Shown here: piece by piece, positions 38,201-45,229 of the stretch
How the letters are laid out: the number at the start of each line of letters is the position of its first letter
Numbering within the stretch: the stretch's first letter is position 1
Origin: Bacteroidota bacterium
GTDB lineage: Bacteria; Bacteroidota; Bacteroidia; UBA7662; JAIXUI01
Assembly: GCA_027484125.1 (NCBI GenBank)
Contig: JAIXUI010000005.1
Span: 1-46,307, forward strand
Direction: 5' to 3'
Length of the DNA: 46,307 nt
Notes under the pieces: generated by a model
What the model saw: only the letters and a program-made list of their open reading frames with translations
What the model was told of the DNA's origin: nothing
Database searches by the model: none
Translations under genes and position numbers: made by a program

Positions 38201-41069
38201 TGCTACTGCTCGAGGATAAATTATTAACGATCAGTTGCCAGGTTTGGCCGTTATCGGTTGAATATTCTAACCTCCAACTATTGCTGGTTCCTCCTCTGCT
38301 CCAACTGATGGTTTGGGTATTGCATCCTGTTAAGGTTTGGCCTCCATTTGGGCTGTTTAACACAACAAAAGGAAGTATGGTGAAGTTAACAGGACTGGTA
38401 CTTTGAATAGAAGGACTCCCTACCGGACTCACCCGAACACGTGCTTGATTGGTAGGGGTATTGGGTACAATCCAGGAGTAAGAACCAAAGGTTGAGTTGG
38501 TTGGAGTTGAGTTAACAATGACCTGCCAAGTATTCCCCCCATCGGTAGAATATTCCAATCTTACAAAACTGCTGGGCAGGAAATTGCAATTCCAGGAAAT
38601 GGTTTGGGTTTGCCCTGCATACCAAGTAACTGCCGAGGTTGGACTCGACAAGCTGATACTGGCGTTAGGCGCAGAAATGGTAAATACGTTATCGGAAGTG
38701 TCCGCTTTACAGGTGTTGTTCCAATCTCTTACCCTAAACAAAGCGTTGGTGGTAGGCGTATTCGGAATCGTCCAGTTGTAGGTGTTGTTGAAAGAACTAA
38801 CGGTGGTGATGGAATTCCAGCTTTGTCCTGCATCGGTAGAATAGGATAGCTCCAAGGTTGAACTCACATTATTGGTGGCCCAGGAAGCCTGCTGGGTTGT
38901 GGAAGCTTGCCAAACTTGTCCGCCGTTCGGGGTATTAATAATCACACTTTGGTCACGAACTATCGTACCATTAACCCTCGATGAATCAGATTTTTGGGCA
39001 TCTGCTGCATCTCTTACTCTTATCCTTAATGCGTTGGTTGGTCTATTGGGCACTGACCATGTATAACTGAGGAAGGTACTGCTGCTAGTACTGAAGTTGC
39101 TGGTTATTAAAATCCAGTTTGCACCTCCATCTAAGGAATACTCAATTCTCCATAGGTTGCTGGTACCTCCTCGGTTCCAGCTGATGGTTTGGTTGGTACA
39201 GGCCGCCCAGTTTACGGAGGTGGTGGGTGAGGCCAAAACCACGAAGGGAAGCAGGGTGAAGTTAACCGGACTGGTTGAAGAAATGGATGGATTTCCCACC
39301 AAACTTACCCGCACCCTGGCTTGGTTAGTTGGTTCATTCGGGACGGTCCAATTGAATGAACCACTGGATGTTCCGGCAGGAGCAGAATTTACAATGGTTT
39401 GCCAGTTTGCTCCACCATCGGTAGAGTATTCCAACCGCACAAAAGAATTGGCAGGGAAAAACTGATGGCTCCATGAAATGGTCTGAAGCTGACCGGCATA
39501 CCAGTTGACTGACGATGTGGGATTGGTTAAACTGATGGTAGGGGTAGCTGCGGTAATGACAAATAGAGAATCACTTTGATCTACTTTACAGGTGTTGCTC
39601 CAATCACGAACTCTCACCAAAGCTTGTGTTCCCGGCGTATTGGGAACTAACCAATTGTATTGATTAAAGGCTGAACTAATGGTAGTAATGGAGCTCCAGC
39701 TCTGACCATTGTTGATGGAGTACAATAATTCTAACGTACTGCTGGTGGTTTGACTTGCCCAACTAATTACCCTGTTGGTTCCTCCTTGCCAAACCTCTCC
39801 CCCATTGGGTGAATTCACTATAATGCTCTGATCTCCAATAATTGTAAAGGAATCAGAGGTATCTCTTTTGGTCAGGTCTGAGGCGTCGGTAACCCTGAGC
39901 ATGACCGAGGTTCCTGGGGTATTGGGAACGCTCCAACTAAAGCTTACGCTCGTTGCGGAGTTGGAAATGTGGTTGTTGGCTATGGGAATCCAGGTCTGTC
40001 CTCCATTGGTGGAATAATCTATGTTCCATGAATTCGAGGTACCCCCACGCCCCCAAATGATCGATGTATTGTTACAAGCAGCCAACTGTGCTCCAGGAGC
40101 CGGGCTGGTAATTACCACAAAAGGGCGAATGGTAAATGGTTGTGAAATAGTTGAAATGGTGGTATCCGTAATGTGACGCAAACGAACCCTGGCTTGTGTG
40201 GTGGGAGTATTAGGAAGTGTCCAATTGAAACTTCCGGCAGTTGCGTTGGTAGGTGTTGAGGCCGCAACTAAGTTCCAGGTTAGCCCATTGTCAAAGGAGT
40301 AATCGATCCGTATAAAATTCGAAGGGAGATTGGCATTAGTCCAACTTACATTGATCACTTGGCCGGCAAACCAAGTCATTCCATTGGTTGGATTGGTGAT
40401 GTTAAGGCTTGAAGGTGCCGCAGTGATGGTAAAAACATTGTCAGAAAAATCGGTTCTGCAAGGAAAACCTGCATCGGTTACCCGAACCAAGGCTGTTGTG
40501 GTTGGAATATTCGGGACGGTCCAAGTGTAAGTATTGCTGGCTGTAGTGAAATTGTTGATGATGGGCGTCCAGCTCGACCCTGCATCGGTACTATACTCCA
40601 AATTGTAGGTCCCGGAGCCTCCCGAAGTGGCCGCCCAGCTGATGGTTTGGGTACTCTGCCCTTGCCACACTTGTCCACCATTGGGACTATTCAACACCAT
40701 AGGTGCTGTAATCGAAAACGGACTGTTGCTCTGATCCCTCACTACGGTATTCTGGGCATCCATCACCCTCACGAGTGCATTGGTGGTGTTTACATTCGGA
40801 ACTGTCCATGAAAAGGTCCTACCCAAGGCCTGAAAATTGGTGGCTACCGCACTCCAAGTAACCCCTCCGTTGATGGAAAAATCAACATTGAAAAAATTGG
40901 AAACAGATCCGGAAGTGGTCCATGTAACCGTGTATTGCGTACATCCAGGCAGTACTTCGCCTCCGTTTGGGCTGGTAACTGTTATTGTTTGTGCTTGGCT
41001 ATAAATGCCTCCTAAAAGCAATAAAGACAGTAAAATCCAACGTCTAACGCTAGTAAAAATTGGTCTCAT
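29208..41069 (-). CDS. Giant T9SS-exported multimodular adhesin-like protein (3953 aa)
   Basis: A signal peptide (RRWILLSLLLLGGIYSQA) is followed by 21 modules of about 97 residues (about 27-2060), each with SPNGGE-like, xISW, LEYSxDGGxxW and FxWTVPN motifs, a Kre9/KNH-like Ig-type fold. Two PKD/Ig-like linker domains follow (about 2060-2210: YSWSPATGL, YNWTPVTGI). Then come about 21 Ig-like modules of about 80 residues (to about 3860) with FCQGDSV, WLRNG, SGNYTVRVTN and a paired Cys. The end (about 3870-3953) is a type A sorting domain: YPNPASDQLTL, DSRGRLFRRW, LADGIYFLRL, RFVIRK. It should be exported by T9SS and anchored or released at the surface; an adhesive role is inferred from architecture. 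It is monocistronic, with no frameshift seen. Confidence 0.93.
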   Translation of the reverse strand: MRPIFTSVRRWILLSLLLLGGIYSQAQTITVTSPNGGEVLPGCTQYTVTWTTSGSVSNFFNVDFSINGGVTWSAVATNFQALGRTFSWTVPNVNTTNALVRVMDAQNTVVRDQSNSPFSITAPMVLNSPNGGQVWQGQSTQTISWAATSGGSGTYNLEYSTDAGSSWTPIINNFTTASNTYTWTVPNIPTTTALVRVTDAGFPCRTDFSDNVFTITAAPSSLNITNPTNGMTWFAGQVINVSWTNANLPSNFIRIDYSFDNGLTWNLVAASTPTNATAGSFNWTLPNTPTTQARVRLRHITDTTISTISQPFTIRPFVVITSPAPGAQLAACNNTSIIWGRGGTSNSWNIDYSTNGGQTWIPIANNHISNSATSVSFSWSVPNTPGTSVMLRVTDASDLTKRDTSDSFTIIGDQSIIVNSPNGGEVWQGGTNRVISWASQTTSSTLELLYSINNGQSWSSITTISSAFNQYNWLVPNTPGTQALVRVRDWSNTCKVDQSDSLFVITAATPTISLTNPTSSVNWYAGQLQTISWSHQFFPANSFVRLEYSTDGGANWQTIVNSAPAGTSSGSFNWTVPNEPTNQARVRVSLVGNPSISSTSPVNFTLLPFVVLASPTTSVNWAACTNQTISWNRGGTSNLWRIEYSLDGGANWILITSNFSTSSSTFLSYTWSVPNRPTNALRIRVRDAADAQKSDSSRVNGTIVRDQSVIINTPNGGQVWQASTTQQASWATNNVSSTLELSYSTDAGQSWNSITTVSSFNNTYNWTIPNTPTTNALFRVRDWNNTCKADTSDNVFTISAPNASISLSSPTSAVTWYAGQTQTISWNCNFLPSSFVRLEYSTDGGNTWQVIVNSTPTNSTFGSYSWIVPNTPTNQARVRVSPVGSPSIQSTSPVNFTILPFVVLNSPNGGQTLTGCNTQTISWSRGGTSNSWRLEYSTDNGQTWQLIVNNLSSSSSTNLSYTWAVPNVPSTSVLVRISDALDNSKNDVSDAVFTILRDQSIILNSPNGGEVWQGGTNRQVSWATQNVSSTLEMSYSTDLGQNWNTITTISSSANQYTWGVPNAPGSNNLFRVRDWNNTCKQDISDAPFTITAANQSFTITNPTTNVSWYAGQLQTISWSNQFIPTNSFVKLEYSIDGGANWITIVNAAPAGTSSGSFNWTVPNAPTNQARVKISLVGNSAIQAVNPVNFTLLPFVVLTSPTGNQTWPACETRTITFSRGGTSNQFNFAYSTDSGATWIPIANNVSFGSTTSLSYSWVVNNTPSTGVRYRVTDSFDPLKADSSRSNNTITLNQSIVINTPNGGESWKGNTVQQVSWAANNVSSTLELSYSTNGGQSWSTITNLSSFNNTYNWTIPNTPTTTALFRIRDFNNTCKRDFSDSLFEITPPDPILTLTSFNNGATVFAGQTQSINWSNQFLPNNNIRIEYSIDNGSSWITVTNSTPTNNTSGNFTWTIPNTPTRFGLVRISVVGNSGIQSTSTQTFIIQPFVVLNAPVGGENWSACTNRTISWNRGGTSSQWRIEYSLNGGQSWNLITNNHFGTTSVTQNYTWAVPNLPSNTVRIRVSDALDLSKSDSSRSDFTLLQDQSIIVNSPNGGEIWTGGTSRVVSWASTGTSSTLSLQYSIDNGQNWSSITNVSAFTNQFTWNIPNTPSTTAVFRVSDVNNTCKNDVSDATFTILPAVPTFNLSTPNGGEILYVGAVQTISWTSQFTPSSFVRLEYSVDNGNSWQTIVNATSNSGSFNWTVPNTVTNQALVRISDFTNSGILDVSNNVFSIQPPIRILTPNGGEKLFGCAQTTISFNRGGASNFFRIEYSIDNGQNWTFVANLTSSANPASYTWTLPAIGSASYLVRVMDQNNNARVDVSDSAFTVYAPITITDPNTGGQWQANTTRLITWTDTLTSKNYNIDYSLNGGTTWTNIVVNQFIPNGQYLWTVPNVTTSNGLIRITEFGSSCKQDVSNFPFTITQTTNSLTVTSPNGGAQYLACQVLPITWTSQGLTGTIRIEVSYNNGLTWTMIDGAVPVANGSYNWTVPNTASGLFLVRLTSNIIAVINDVSNGPSTLLTPVAQAGANLFVCQGDSVTLMGSGTGTYSWSPATGLSSTTVANPKASPSTTTTYTLTLTNSFGCTSTDQVLVTVAPKPNLVLTGDTVICAGNSTQLQATGASSYNWTPVTGINNANSSSPIFSPASSTNYRLIGTNNGCRDTAFVRIVVNPSPATPSITALGATTFCQGDSVFLSSSATSGNQWFRNGQPIVGETGGILTVKSSGSYAVRVSNGNCTTSSNVIAVVVNAVPSIPQISSSGNLQFCSGGSVTLTSSSLTGNTWLRNNVVIAGATAQTLVATAAGTYTVRVSNGQCSALSAGVSVVVTPALPTPTISASGATTFCSVDSVVLTASDNLGSWRWLRNGNVLTDDTSRTLTVRTSGSYAIRIERGGCSATSVAINIVVNPSPTIPTIAASGSLAFCQGDSVTLSSSLSAGLKWFNNGNPINGANGSSLVVKSSGNYTLRQTLAGCSATSVPTAVTVNAIPTVPVLTPGFDQTLCNGQSVTLRTIGSFQQYQWQNNQTDISGAQADSLLVTTSGNYRLVVTNTAGCSNTSEDVAITFQSLPTTPAISSQGPLSFCAGNATTLSSAGVNVHWYRNGLALNVIADTLLVTTSGDYTARNVGANGCFSESNLLTVQVNPLPAVPLINASGALTQCEGNTLRLSTSTAVEGAQWLVNGQPLLGANDTVLVVNSSGSYQLSSTNSFGCESLSQPIAVTFHPVPTPLTITANGALSFCQGGQAILRTTGASGNRQWLLDGQPLPSAQSDTIIANQTGTYQLQLTNAFGCSSLSNSLSVVVNPVPAAPVNLTGNVAICDGESTLLRVNAGNGTLQWLRNGNIIPGANSDSLLVNLAGSYRVRLTNSSGCTALSSFQTVTVNANPASATLTAMSNASVCQGELVVIKATGATGTKTWLKDGQPFGTSNADSLVAGISGNYQLKVTNASGCSSLSNAIAVVIHPLPTLPAVIPSGATTLCQGDSIRLNSSYNNGNQWLLNGQALTNQQTDSLWVTATGNYSVRYTDLNGCSATSAAISVQVNTYPSAATLTALGNTTFCVGSGVALKATYTDGDAQWTFNGSPISGATGDSLFATQAGTYSLILSRNGLCAVNSLNDVLTQTLPTPNQPQITASHALSFCQGDSVVLSSTGLANYQWLKNGQTIVGANDSLLVVRDSGNYSVSTQNGICDRVSNDVSVNVFAIPATPAITPQGSTTLCLGDSVLLRVSYQAQTIKWYRDGQQIANNSDSLWVNAAGTYEAEAINGGLCASQSNPIAITVNPVPAIPAISSGNTTICQGDSVTLTTTAQGNLQWFRDGLPISGAQASSYQATQSGDYRLQISNLSGCSNTSNTISVTVNVKPAIPTLNLSGIISSCQNDGLVLRATTTDSIQWFRDGQLIAAGADSVEIILSGLYQAIAVTPQGCGTASDSVRIFVNPLPTVPNISRTGNLRFCQGGRVVFRVNNLAGFGLQWLKDGQPIVGQTADSLVASSAGFYQLRVENAGGCISLSTGDTVQVDALPAQPSLTPSGPVSLCQGQSILLLTNAATNRQWFRDGQPIAGQTADSLRVSTTGQYTVRSTNASGCLSNSNPVAVTIHPLPAVPTITAAGSTTFCSGSQVVLRSSAIAGNQWLLNGNPIAGQTADSLVATQAGTYTVQVTNANNCSSTSAGITTTVNPTPPVALIGASGPTTFCQGGQVSLSSSITQNATWVLNGQPFAAVGAPLPVVSSGSWVVRVSGGNGCFSFSAPTVITVNPIPLKPVISRVADTLISNAISGNQWILVGSGPVAGANQSRFQPTQNGNYTVQVTANGCSSPNADTISFFFTSVVEASHSWTTQLYPNPASDQLTLALETSEPLELDASILDSRGRLFRRWEIQGLGQGRQQVKVQIEGLADGIYFLRLTNPANGQTHSQRFVIRK
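29470..34440 (-). repeat. Coding repeat array: about 21 Ig-like modules (~80 codons)
   Basis: Modules within the giant gene share the pattern 'I-ASG-TTFCQGDSV-L-SS', 'QWLRNGQPI-GA', 'SGNYTV', 'NGCSS-SN-I-V-VNP-P-P'. I count 20 clear ones and a degenerate last one without the first Cys. Conservation is patchy along the array, in contrast to the regular triads of the N-terminal array. Confidence 0.85.
34893..40991 (-). repeat. Coding higher-order repeat: seven A-B-C triads of ~97-codon modules
   Basis: Twenty-one modules fall into three types that alternate strictly. Type A has a Cys before the first strand and SWNRGGTSNxWRIEYS. Type B has EVWQGGT and ASTNVSSTLELSYS-like strands with NTCK near its end. 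Type C has WYAGQTQTISW and a NQFxPSNFVRLEYS strand. The basic triad is about 290 codons (about 880 bp). The first and last triads are the most divergent. Confidence 0.85.
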
Positions 41070-41101
41070 AAGAGCGATTTTCTAATCAAATTCAAATGTG
41101 C

Positions 41102-41123
41102 AAAAAAAATGCCTGCTCAGGCA
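41102..41123 (-). terminator. Terminator after yggS
   Basis: On the minus strand TGCCTGAGCAGGCA forms a short GC-rich hairpin followed by eight T. It lies 39 bp past the yggS stop and separates it from the giant gene downstream. Confidence 0.75.
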
Positions 41124-41161
41124 GGTGTTAACGTTTCTAGTAAAGTTTAACAATAAATGGA

Positions 41162-41830
41162 CTACTTCCTGCTTCCGAAGATGCTGCTGCCTACCCGAAC
41201 ATGGGTAGCACCGTACTTAATTGCAAGTCGATAATCCCCGCTCATGCCCATCGACAACACCTCTATCTGCCCCTCCGGGAAAACCGAGCTTGCTTGCATC
41301 TCCTTCAACAGCGACTGCATCAGAGAAAACTCCGACCGTATCAAAGTTTCGTCTTCTGTAAAACTCGCCAACGTCATCAATCCTACCACTTTCACCCCTG
41401 GAAAAGCAGCCGGCTGAAACTCCGCCAACCATTGCCGGAAATCAGACGGACTCATCCCCGACTTGGTAGCCTCCTGCGCTACGTGCAGTTGTATCAATAC
41501 CGGAATTACTCTACCGTGTTTCAAGGCCTGCTTGCTGATTTCCGCCAGCAACTCATTCGAATCTACCGAATGAATCAGGTGCACAAACGAAGCGATGTAT
41601 TTCACTTTATTGCGCTGCAAAGGGCCTATCAAATGCCATCGAACATCTTCTGGCATTTCAGGCGCTTTCAACATCATCTCCTGAACCCTATTTTCTCCAA
41701 AATCCCGGCATCCCGCCTCGTATGCCGGCCTGACGTGCTCCGTTGGATAGGTTTTACTTACTGCTATCAAACATACCGACTCCGGCAACGCCGATTTTAT
41801 CTCCCTGTACCGGGTTTCAACTTCCTGCAT
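41162..41830 (-). CDS. yggS: YggS-family pyridoxal-phosphate homeostasis protein
   Basis: 222 residues of the single-domain alanine-racemase-like PLP-binding fold (PLPBP/YggS), which handles PLP homeostasis in the cytoplasm. Marks: LIAVSKTYPTEHVRPAYEAG with the PLP lysine, DFGENRVQEM, WHLIGPLQRNKVKYI, HSVDSNELLAEI, KSGMSPSDF, VVGLMTLASF and the C-terminal LSMGMSGDYRLAIKYGATHVRVG. Length is standard. A TAAATTTG box ends 4 nt before the ATG, so the mRNA is probably leaderless. Divergent from the DUF4296 gene. Confidence 0.95.
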   Translation of the reverse strand: MQEVETRYREIKSALPESVCLIAVSKTYPTEHVRPAYEAGCRDFGENRVQEMMLKAPEMPEDVRWHLIGPLQRNKVKYIASFVHLIHSVDSNELLAEISKQALKHGRVIPVLIQLHVAQEATKSGMSPSDFRQWLAEFQPAAFPGVKVVGLMTLASFTEDETLIRSEFSLMQSLLKEMQASSVFPEGQIEVLSMGMSGDYRLAIKYGATHVRVGSSIFGSRK

Positions 41831-41834
41831 GATG

Positions 41835-41842
41835 CAAATTTA
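41835..41842 (-). promoter_or_regulatory. -7 box TAAATTTG of yggS
   Basis: Exact match to TAnnTTTG on the minus strand, 4 nt before the yggS ATG. Confidence 0.5.
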
Positions 41843-41866
41843 ACCCTTGTTTGTGGGGAAAGTTGC

Positions 41867-41874
41867 CACCTTTG
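41867..41874 (+). promoter_or_regulatory. -7 box CACCTTTG of the DUF4296-mutS2 operon
   Basis: One mismatch to TAnnTTTG, 4 nt before the ATG at 41879. The divergent region with yggS is 48 bp in total. Confidence 0.4.
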
Positions 41875-41878
41875 CAAC

Positions 41879-42226
41879 ATGTTCAAACGTCCTTTGGCAG
41901 CCCTCCTGGCTGTCTTGTTGCTCGCTTGCAATTCCAATTCCGATTCAGGCAACCTTCCTCCCGGAATTATGGCCAAAAACCAGCTCGCTGAAGTCCTCAC
42001 CGACGTTCACTTACTCGAAGCCCAAAAAAACATCCAAACCGGAACCCAGTATCAGATGACCTCCGATACCGTCATCCGATCCTGGTACCGCGATGTTTTT
42101 CGCCATCATAAGACCGACGAGAAAACCTTTAGACAGAGCTTGAAGTTTTATCAAGAACAGCAACCTGCTGTGCTCAAATCCATTTACGATACCGTTACCG
42201 CCCGCCTGAATGCACGCCTTTACTGA
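41879..42226 (+). CDS. DUF4296-like lipoprotein
   Basis: 115 residues. A signal with lipobox LLAVLLLAC at residues 9-17 indicates an outer- or inner-membrane lipoprotein. The mature part has the DUF4296 pattern: LAEVLTDVHLLEAQ, SWYRDVFRHHKTDEKTF and SLKFYQEQQ. The frame is open upstream to 41201, but that part is antisense to yggS and is not coding. A CACCTTTG box ends 4 nt before the chosen ATG. The gene overlaps mutS2 by 17 bp. Function unknown; the family is restricted to Bacteroidota as far as I know. Confidence 0.8.
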   Translation: MFKRPLAALLAVLLLACNSNSDSGNLPPGIMAKNQLAEVLTDVHLLEAQKNIQTGTQYQMTSDTVIRSWYRDVFRHHKTDEKTFRQSLKFYQEQQPAVLKSIYDTVTARLNARLY

Positions 42227-44660
42227 GCAGTCGCCTACTGCCCTCCAACTATATCCCCACAATGCCCTGAATCTGCTGGAGTTTCAGCAAATCAGAACCC
42301 TCTTGGCTGCACGCTGCCAGAGCCGCCAGGCAGCAGAACGCGCCCTCAGCCTTGTTCCTGAAACCCGCCACGATCTCATTGCAGACGCGCTCAACCTCGT
42401 TAAAGAATACGAGCTTTCCACCCAAACCGCCGACCGCTGGCCGGAACTTACCCTTCCCGAACTGCGCCCCATCCTTGCTGCTTTAGAAATTGAAGGCAAT
42501 CTCATCGAAGCCGAAAGCTGGCGCGACGTTAAATTCATGCTTCGCTCCTGCTTTCAAGTCTATGATTTTTTAGCAAGAAAAAAACAAGCCCTCCCCCGTC
42601 TTGCCCAGCTCGCCCATCAGCTCACCATCAACCGAACCCTCTTTACCCGCATCGATAAGGTGGTGGATGAAGAAGGTGAAATGAAACCCGATGCCAGCAA
42701 AACCCTGCAAACGCTGCACGATCGCGTAAATCGCGCTCGAACTGAACTAAGAAAGAAAATTGATAGCATCTACCGCAAAGCCAGAGAAGAAGGCTGGACC
42801 GGCGATGGCCTCGTAGGCTTGCGCGATGGGCGGTTGGTCATCCCTCTCCTCGCTGAACACAAACGCAAGATTCGCGGATTCATCATCGACGAATCCGCCA
42901 CCGGCCAAACCGTGTACCTTGAACCGGCTGAAGTACTCGAACTCAACAACGAGGTGCGCGACATGGAACTTGCCTGGAAAAGAGAAGTCCGCCGCATTCT
43001 CTTAGAACTGGCCGACTCCATTCGCCCGGAATTGTCCCTCCTTCTTGAATACCTCGAATTCCTCACCCACCTCGACTACATTCGCGCCTGCCACCTCTTC
43101 TCCCTGGAGTATGAAGGCATCGCCGTGGGCAGTTTGCCTCAGCCAGCCTTGCAATTCTTCAACGCCCGGCATCCGCTCTTGCTCATTCACCACCGCAAAC
43201 AAGCCAAGCCGGTGGTCCCCTTCAGCCTAAAACTCGATGCCGAAAAACGCATCCTGCTCATCTCCGGGCCCAATGCAGGTGGAAAATCCATCACCTTAAA
43301 AGCCGTTGGTCTGCTGCATCTTATGGCACAGTCCGGCCTCCCCATCCCTTCAGCCCCGGAAAGCGGCATCCAAGTGTTCAAGAAAATCTTCGTCAACATT
43401 GGCGATGATCAGTCTATTGAAAACGACCTCTCTACTTACAGCTCTCACCTCACCCACATGAAGGCGTTTACGGAAAACGCCGACGCTGACAGCCTCTTTC
43501 TTATCGATGAATTCGGTACCGGTACCGACCCACAAATTGGCGGCCCCATTGCCGAAGCCATCCTAGAACAATTGGTGCAAACACGCGCCAAAGGCATTGT
43601 AAACACCCACTTCTCCAACCTAAAAGCCTTCGCCAGTAGAACCGAAGCTGTGGTGAATGCCGCTATGACCTTCGATACCAAAAGTCTTCAACCACGTTAT
43701 GAACTCGTAACCGGACAACCCGGCAGCTCCTTCGCACTCGAAATAGCCCGGAAGATTGGCTTAAGTTCCGCTATCCTGCAAGCCGCCGGAGAGAAAATAG
43801 GTCAGCGAACCCAAAACGTGGAAGACCTCTTGCTCGAACTAGAAAATGAAAAGCAAGAAATGAACAAACTCAAGCATCTTGTCCGTCAGAAGGATGAGCT
43901 GCTCGACGATCTCATCAAAAAACACCAAATCAACGACCACGAAATCAAAATTCGCAAGCAGGAAATCATTCGCAAAACGCGGGAAGAGATGAAAGAAATG
44001 CTGGCGCGAACCAATCGGGAAGTAGAAAACGTCATCCGAAGCATTCGGGAATCTAAAGCCGATAAAGAAGTGGTGATGATGGCACGAGAAACCTTGAAAG
44101 CCATCCAAGAAGACCTGAAACCCCGAGAAAAGGAAGCCAAAAGCGACGGATCCGCCACACCCAATCCCGTCATTGGTGGTCCGTTGCAAGTAGGAGGTTA
44201 TGTAAGAATACGGCAAACCCAAGCCACCGCCTTGCTGCTTGAAATCAAGAAAAACAAAGCCGTGTTGGAATCAAACAGCTTACGGATGACCGTTGCGCTG
44301 GAAGATCTGGAACCCGTATCCAATGCAGAAGCACGCAAACAACGCAGGCAAACTGTGCTCGCCGCCACACCCGAGGTAAGTTCTGCCACCCAAGCTGCCA
44401 TTCAGCAGCAAATGGAATTTGTACACCAACTCGATTTAAGAGGCTACCGCACCCAAGACGCCATCGCCACCTTAGAGAAATTCTTAGACAAAGCCGTTGT
44501 GGCCGGATATGGCGAATTGCGCATCCTACATGGAAAAGGCGACGGCATCCTCATGCGATTTGTACGCGAAAACCTCAAAGGCAACCAATGGGTCAGTCAT
44601 TTTGAGAGCGAACATGCTGATAGAGGCGGCGATGGCGTCACCTTAGTGAAAATGAAATGA
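42210..44660 (+). CDS. mutS2: MutS2 family protein (Smr endonuclease / ribosome rescue ATPase)
   Basis: 816 residues. MutS2 suppresses recombination by nicking DNA intermediates and, in some bacteria, splits collided ribosomes. The MutS core and clamp region (residues about 1-330) includes DGRLVIPLLAEHKRKIRG. Walker A is SGPNAGGKS (about 352-360), followed by SSHLTHMKAF and Walker B LFLIDEFGTGTDP. A coiled coil with KOW-like part follows (about 530-650). The last about 75 residues are an Smr domain with LDLRGYRTQDAI and LRILHGKGDGIL. All motifs are intact. It overlaps both neighbours, so it is translated as part of a three-gene operon. Confidence 0.95.
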   Translation: MHAFTEQSPTALQLYPHNALNLLEFQQIRTLLAARCQSRQAAERALSLVPETRHDLIADALNLVKEYELSTQTADRWPELTLPELRPILAALEIEGNLIEAESWRDVKFMLRSCFQVYDFLARKKQALPRLAQLAHQLTINRTLFTRIDKVVDEEGEMKPDASKTLQTLHDRVNRARTELRKKIDSIYRKAREEGWTGDGLVGLRDGRLVIPLLAEHKRKIRGFIIDESATGQTVYLEPAEVLELNNEVRDMELAWKREVRRILLELADSIRPELSLLLEYLEFLTHLDYIRACHLFSLEYEGIAVGSLPQPALQFFNARHPLLLIHHRKQAKPVVPFSLKLDAEKRILLISGPNAGGKSITLKAVGLLHLMAQSGLPIPSAPESGIQVFKKIFVNIGDDQSIENDLSTYSSHLTHMKAFTENADADSLFLIDEFGTGTDPQIGGPIAEAILEQLVQTRAKGIVNTHFSNLKAFASRTEAVVNAAMTFDTKSLQPRYELVTGQPGSSFALEIARKIGLSSAILQAAGEKIGQRTQNVEDLLLELENEKQEMNKLKHLVRQKDELLDDLIKKHQINDHEIKIRKQEIIRKTREEMKEMLARTNREVENVIRSIRESKADKEVVMMARETLKAIQEDLKPREKEAKSDGSATPNPVIGGPLQVGGYVRIRQTQATALLLEIKKNKAVLESNSLRMTVALEDLEPVSNAEARKQRRQTVLAATPEVSSATQAAIQQQMEFVHQLDLRGYRTQDAIATLEKFLDKAVVAGYGELRILHGKGDGILMRFVRENLKGNQWVSHFESEHADRGGDGVTLVKMK

Positions 44661-45229
44661 TGGAAGCCCCCTGCTGGTGGTTGCTCTTCGGACTCACCCA
44701 TAGCTTATTGGCACAAAACGGCCAACGCATTGGCCTAACCCTAGGAAATAAGCCAGGCTACCATCGCCTTTGGCGATTAAGCTATAACCTATTGGCGTTA
44801 GCACTTTCACTGAAAGCACTTCATACAGGTTGGCATGAAGCAGGTTCACCCCCAACACTGCTGCTTATGCCAAGCCTGATGGCTTTACTCTTCGCATTGG
44901 CCGGAATTTACCTGATACAGCAAGGTTTCCAAGGATACCGGCTTAGCAGCTTTTTAGGATTACGAAATCCACAACCCATAGAACCCTTGGCCACCAGAGG
45001 CATACACACCGTCGTCCGACATCCTCTTTATAGCGGAACCCTGCTAATCCTCCTCGCTTGGGGGATTATTTGGCCAGCTCCAACCCACCTCGTCAGCCTC
45101 CTCGTGCTGTTGGCTTATACCCTGATCGGGTTGGAATTTGAAGAAAAAGACCTTCGGAAAATTTACGGAGAAACCTACCTCGAATACGAAAAACAAACCC
45201 CGTGGAAAATCATCCCGAAAATCTGGTAA
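44657..45229 (+). CDS. Isoprenylcysteine carboxyl methyltransferase (ICMT/NnrU-like) membrane protein
   Basis: 190 residues with about five hydrophobic segments. The C-terminal motif set TRGIHTVVRHPLYSGTLLIL, then GLEFEEKDLRKIYGETYLEY, is typical of ICMT/PEMT-type methyltransferases, with the RHP block and the Glu-rich tail that bind S-adenosylmethionine and substrate. The substrate in bacteria is generally unknown. The gene overlaps mutS2 by 4 bp (ATGA). It is the last gene before the right-edge repeat array; I saw no clear terminator. Confidence 0.82.
   Translation: MMEAPCWWLLFGLTHSLLAQNGQRIGLTLGNKPGYHRLWRLSYNLLALALSLKALHTGWHEAGSPPTLLLMPSLMALLFALAGIYLIQQGFQGYRLSSFLGLRNPQPIEPLATRGIHTVVRHPLYSGTLLILLAWGIIWPAPTHLVSLLVLLAYTLIGLEFEEKDLRKIYGETYLEYEKQTPWKIIPKIW

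Noticed and set aside
41201-41878. Plus-strand N-terminal extension of the DUF4296 frame
   Set aside because: It is antisense to yggS, and its translation is Arg/His/Gln-rich shadow sequence. The lipoprotein signal and the promoter box mark the start at 41879.
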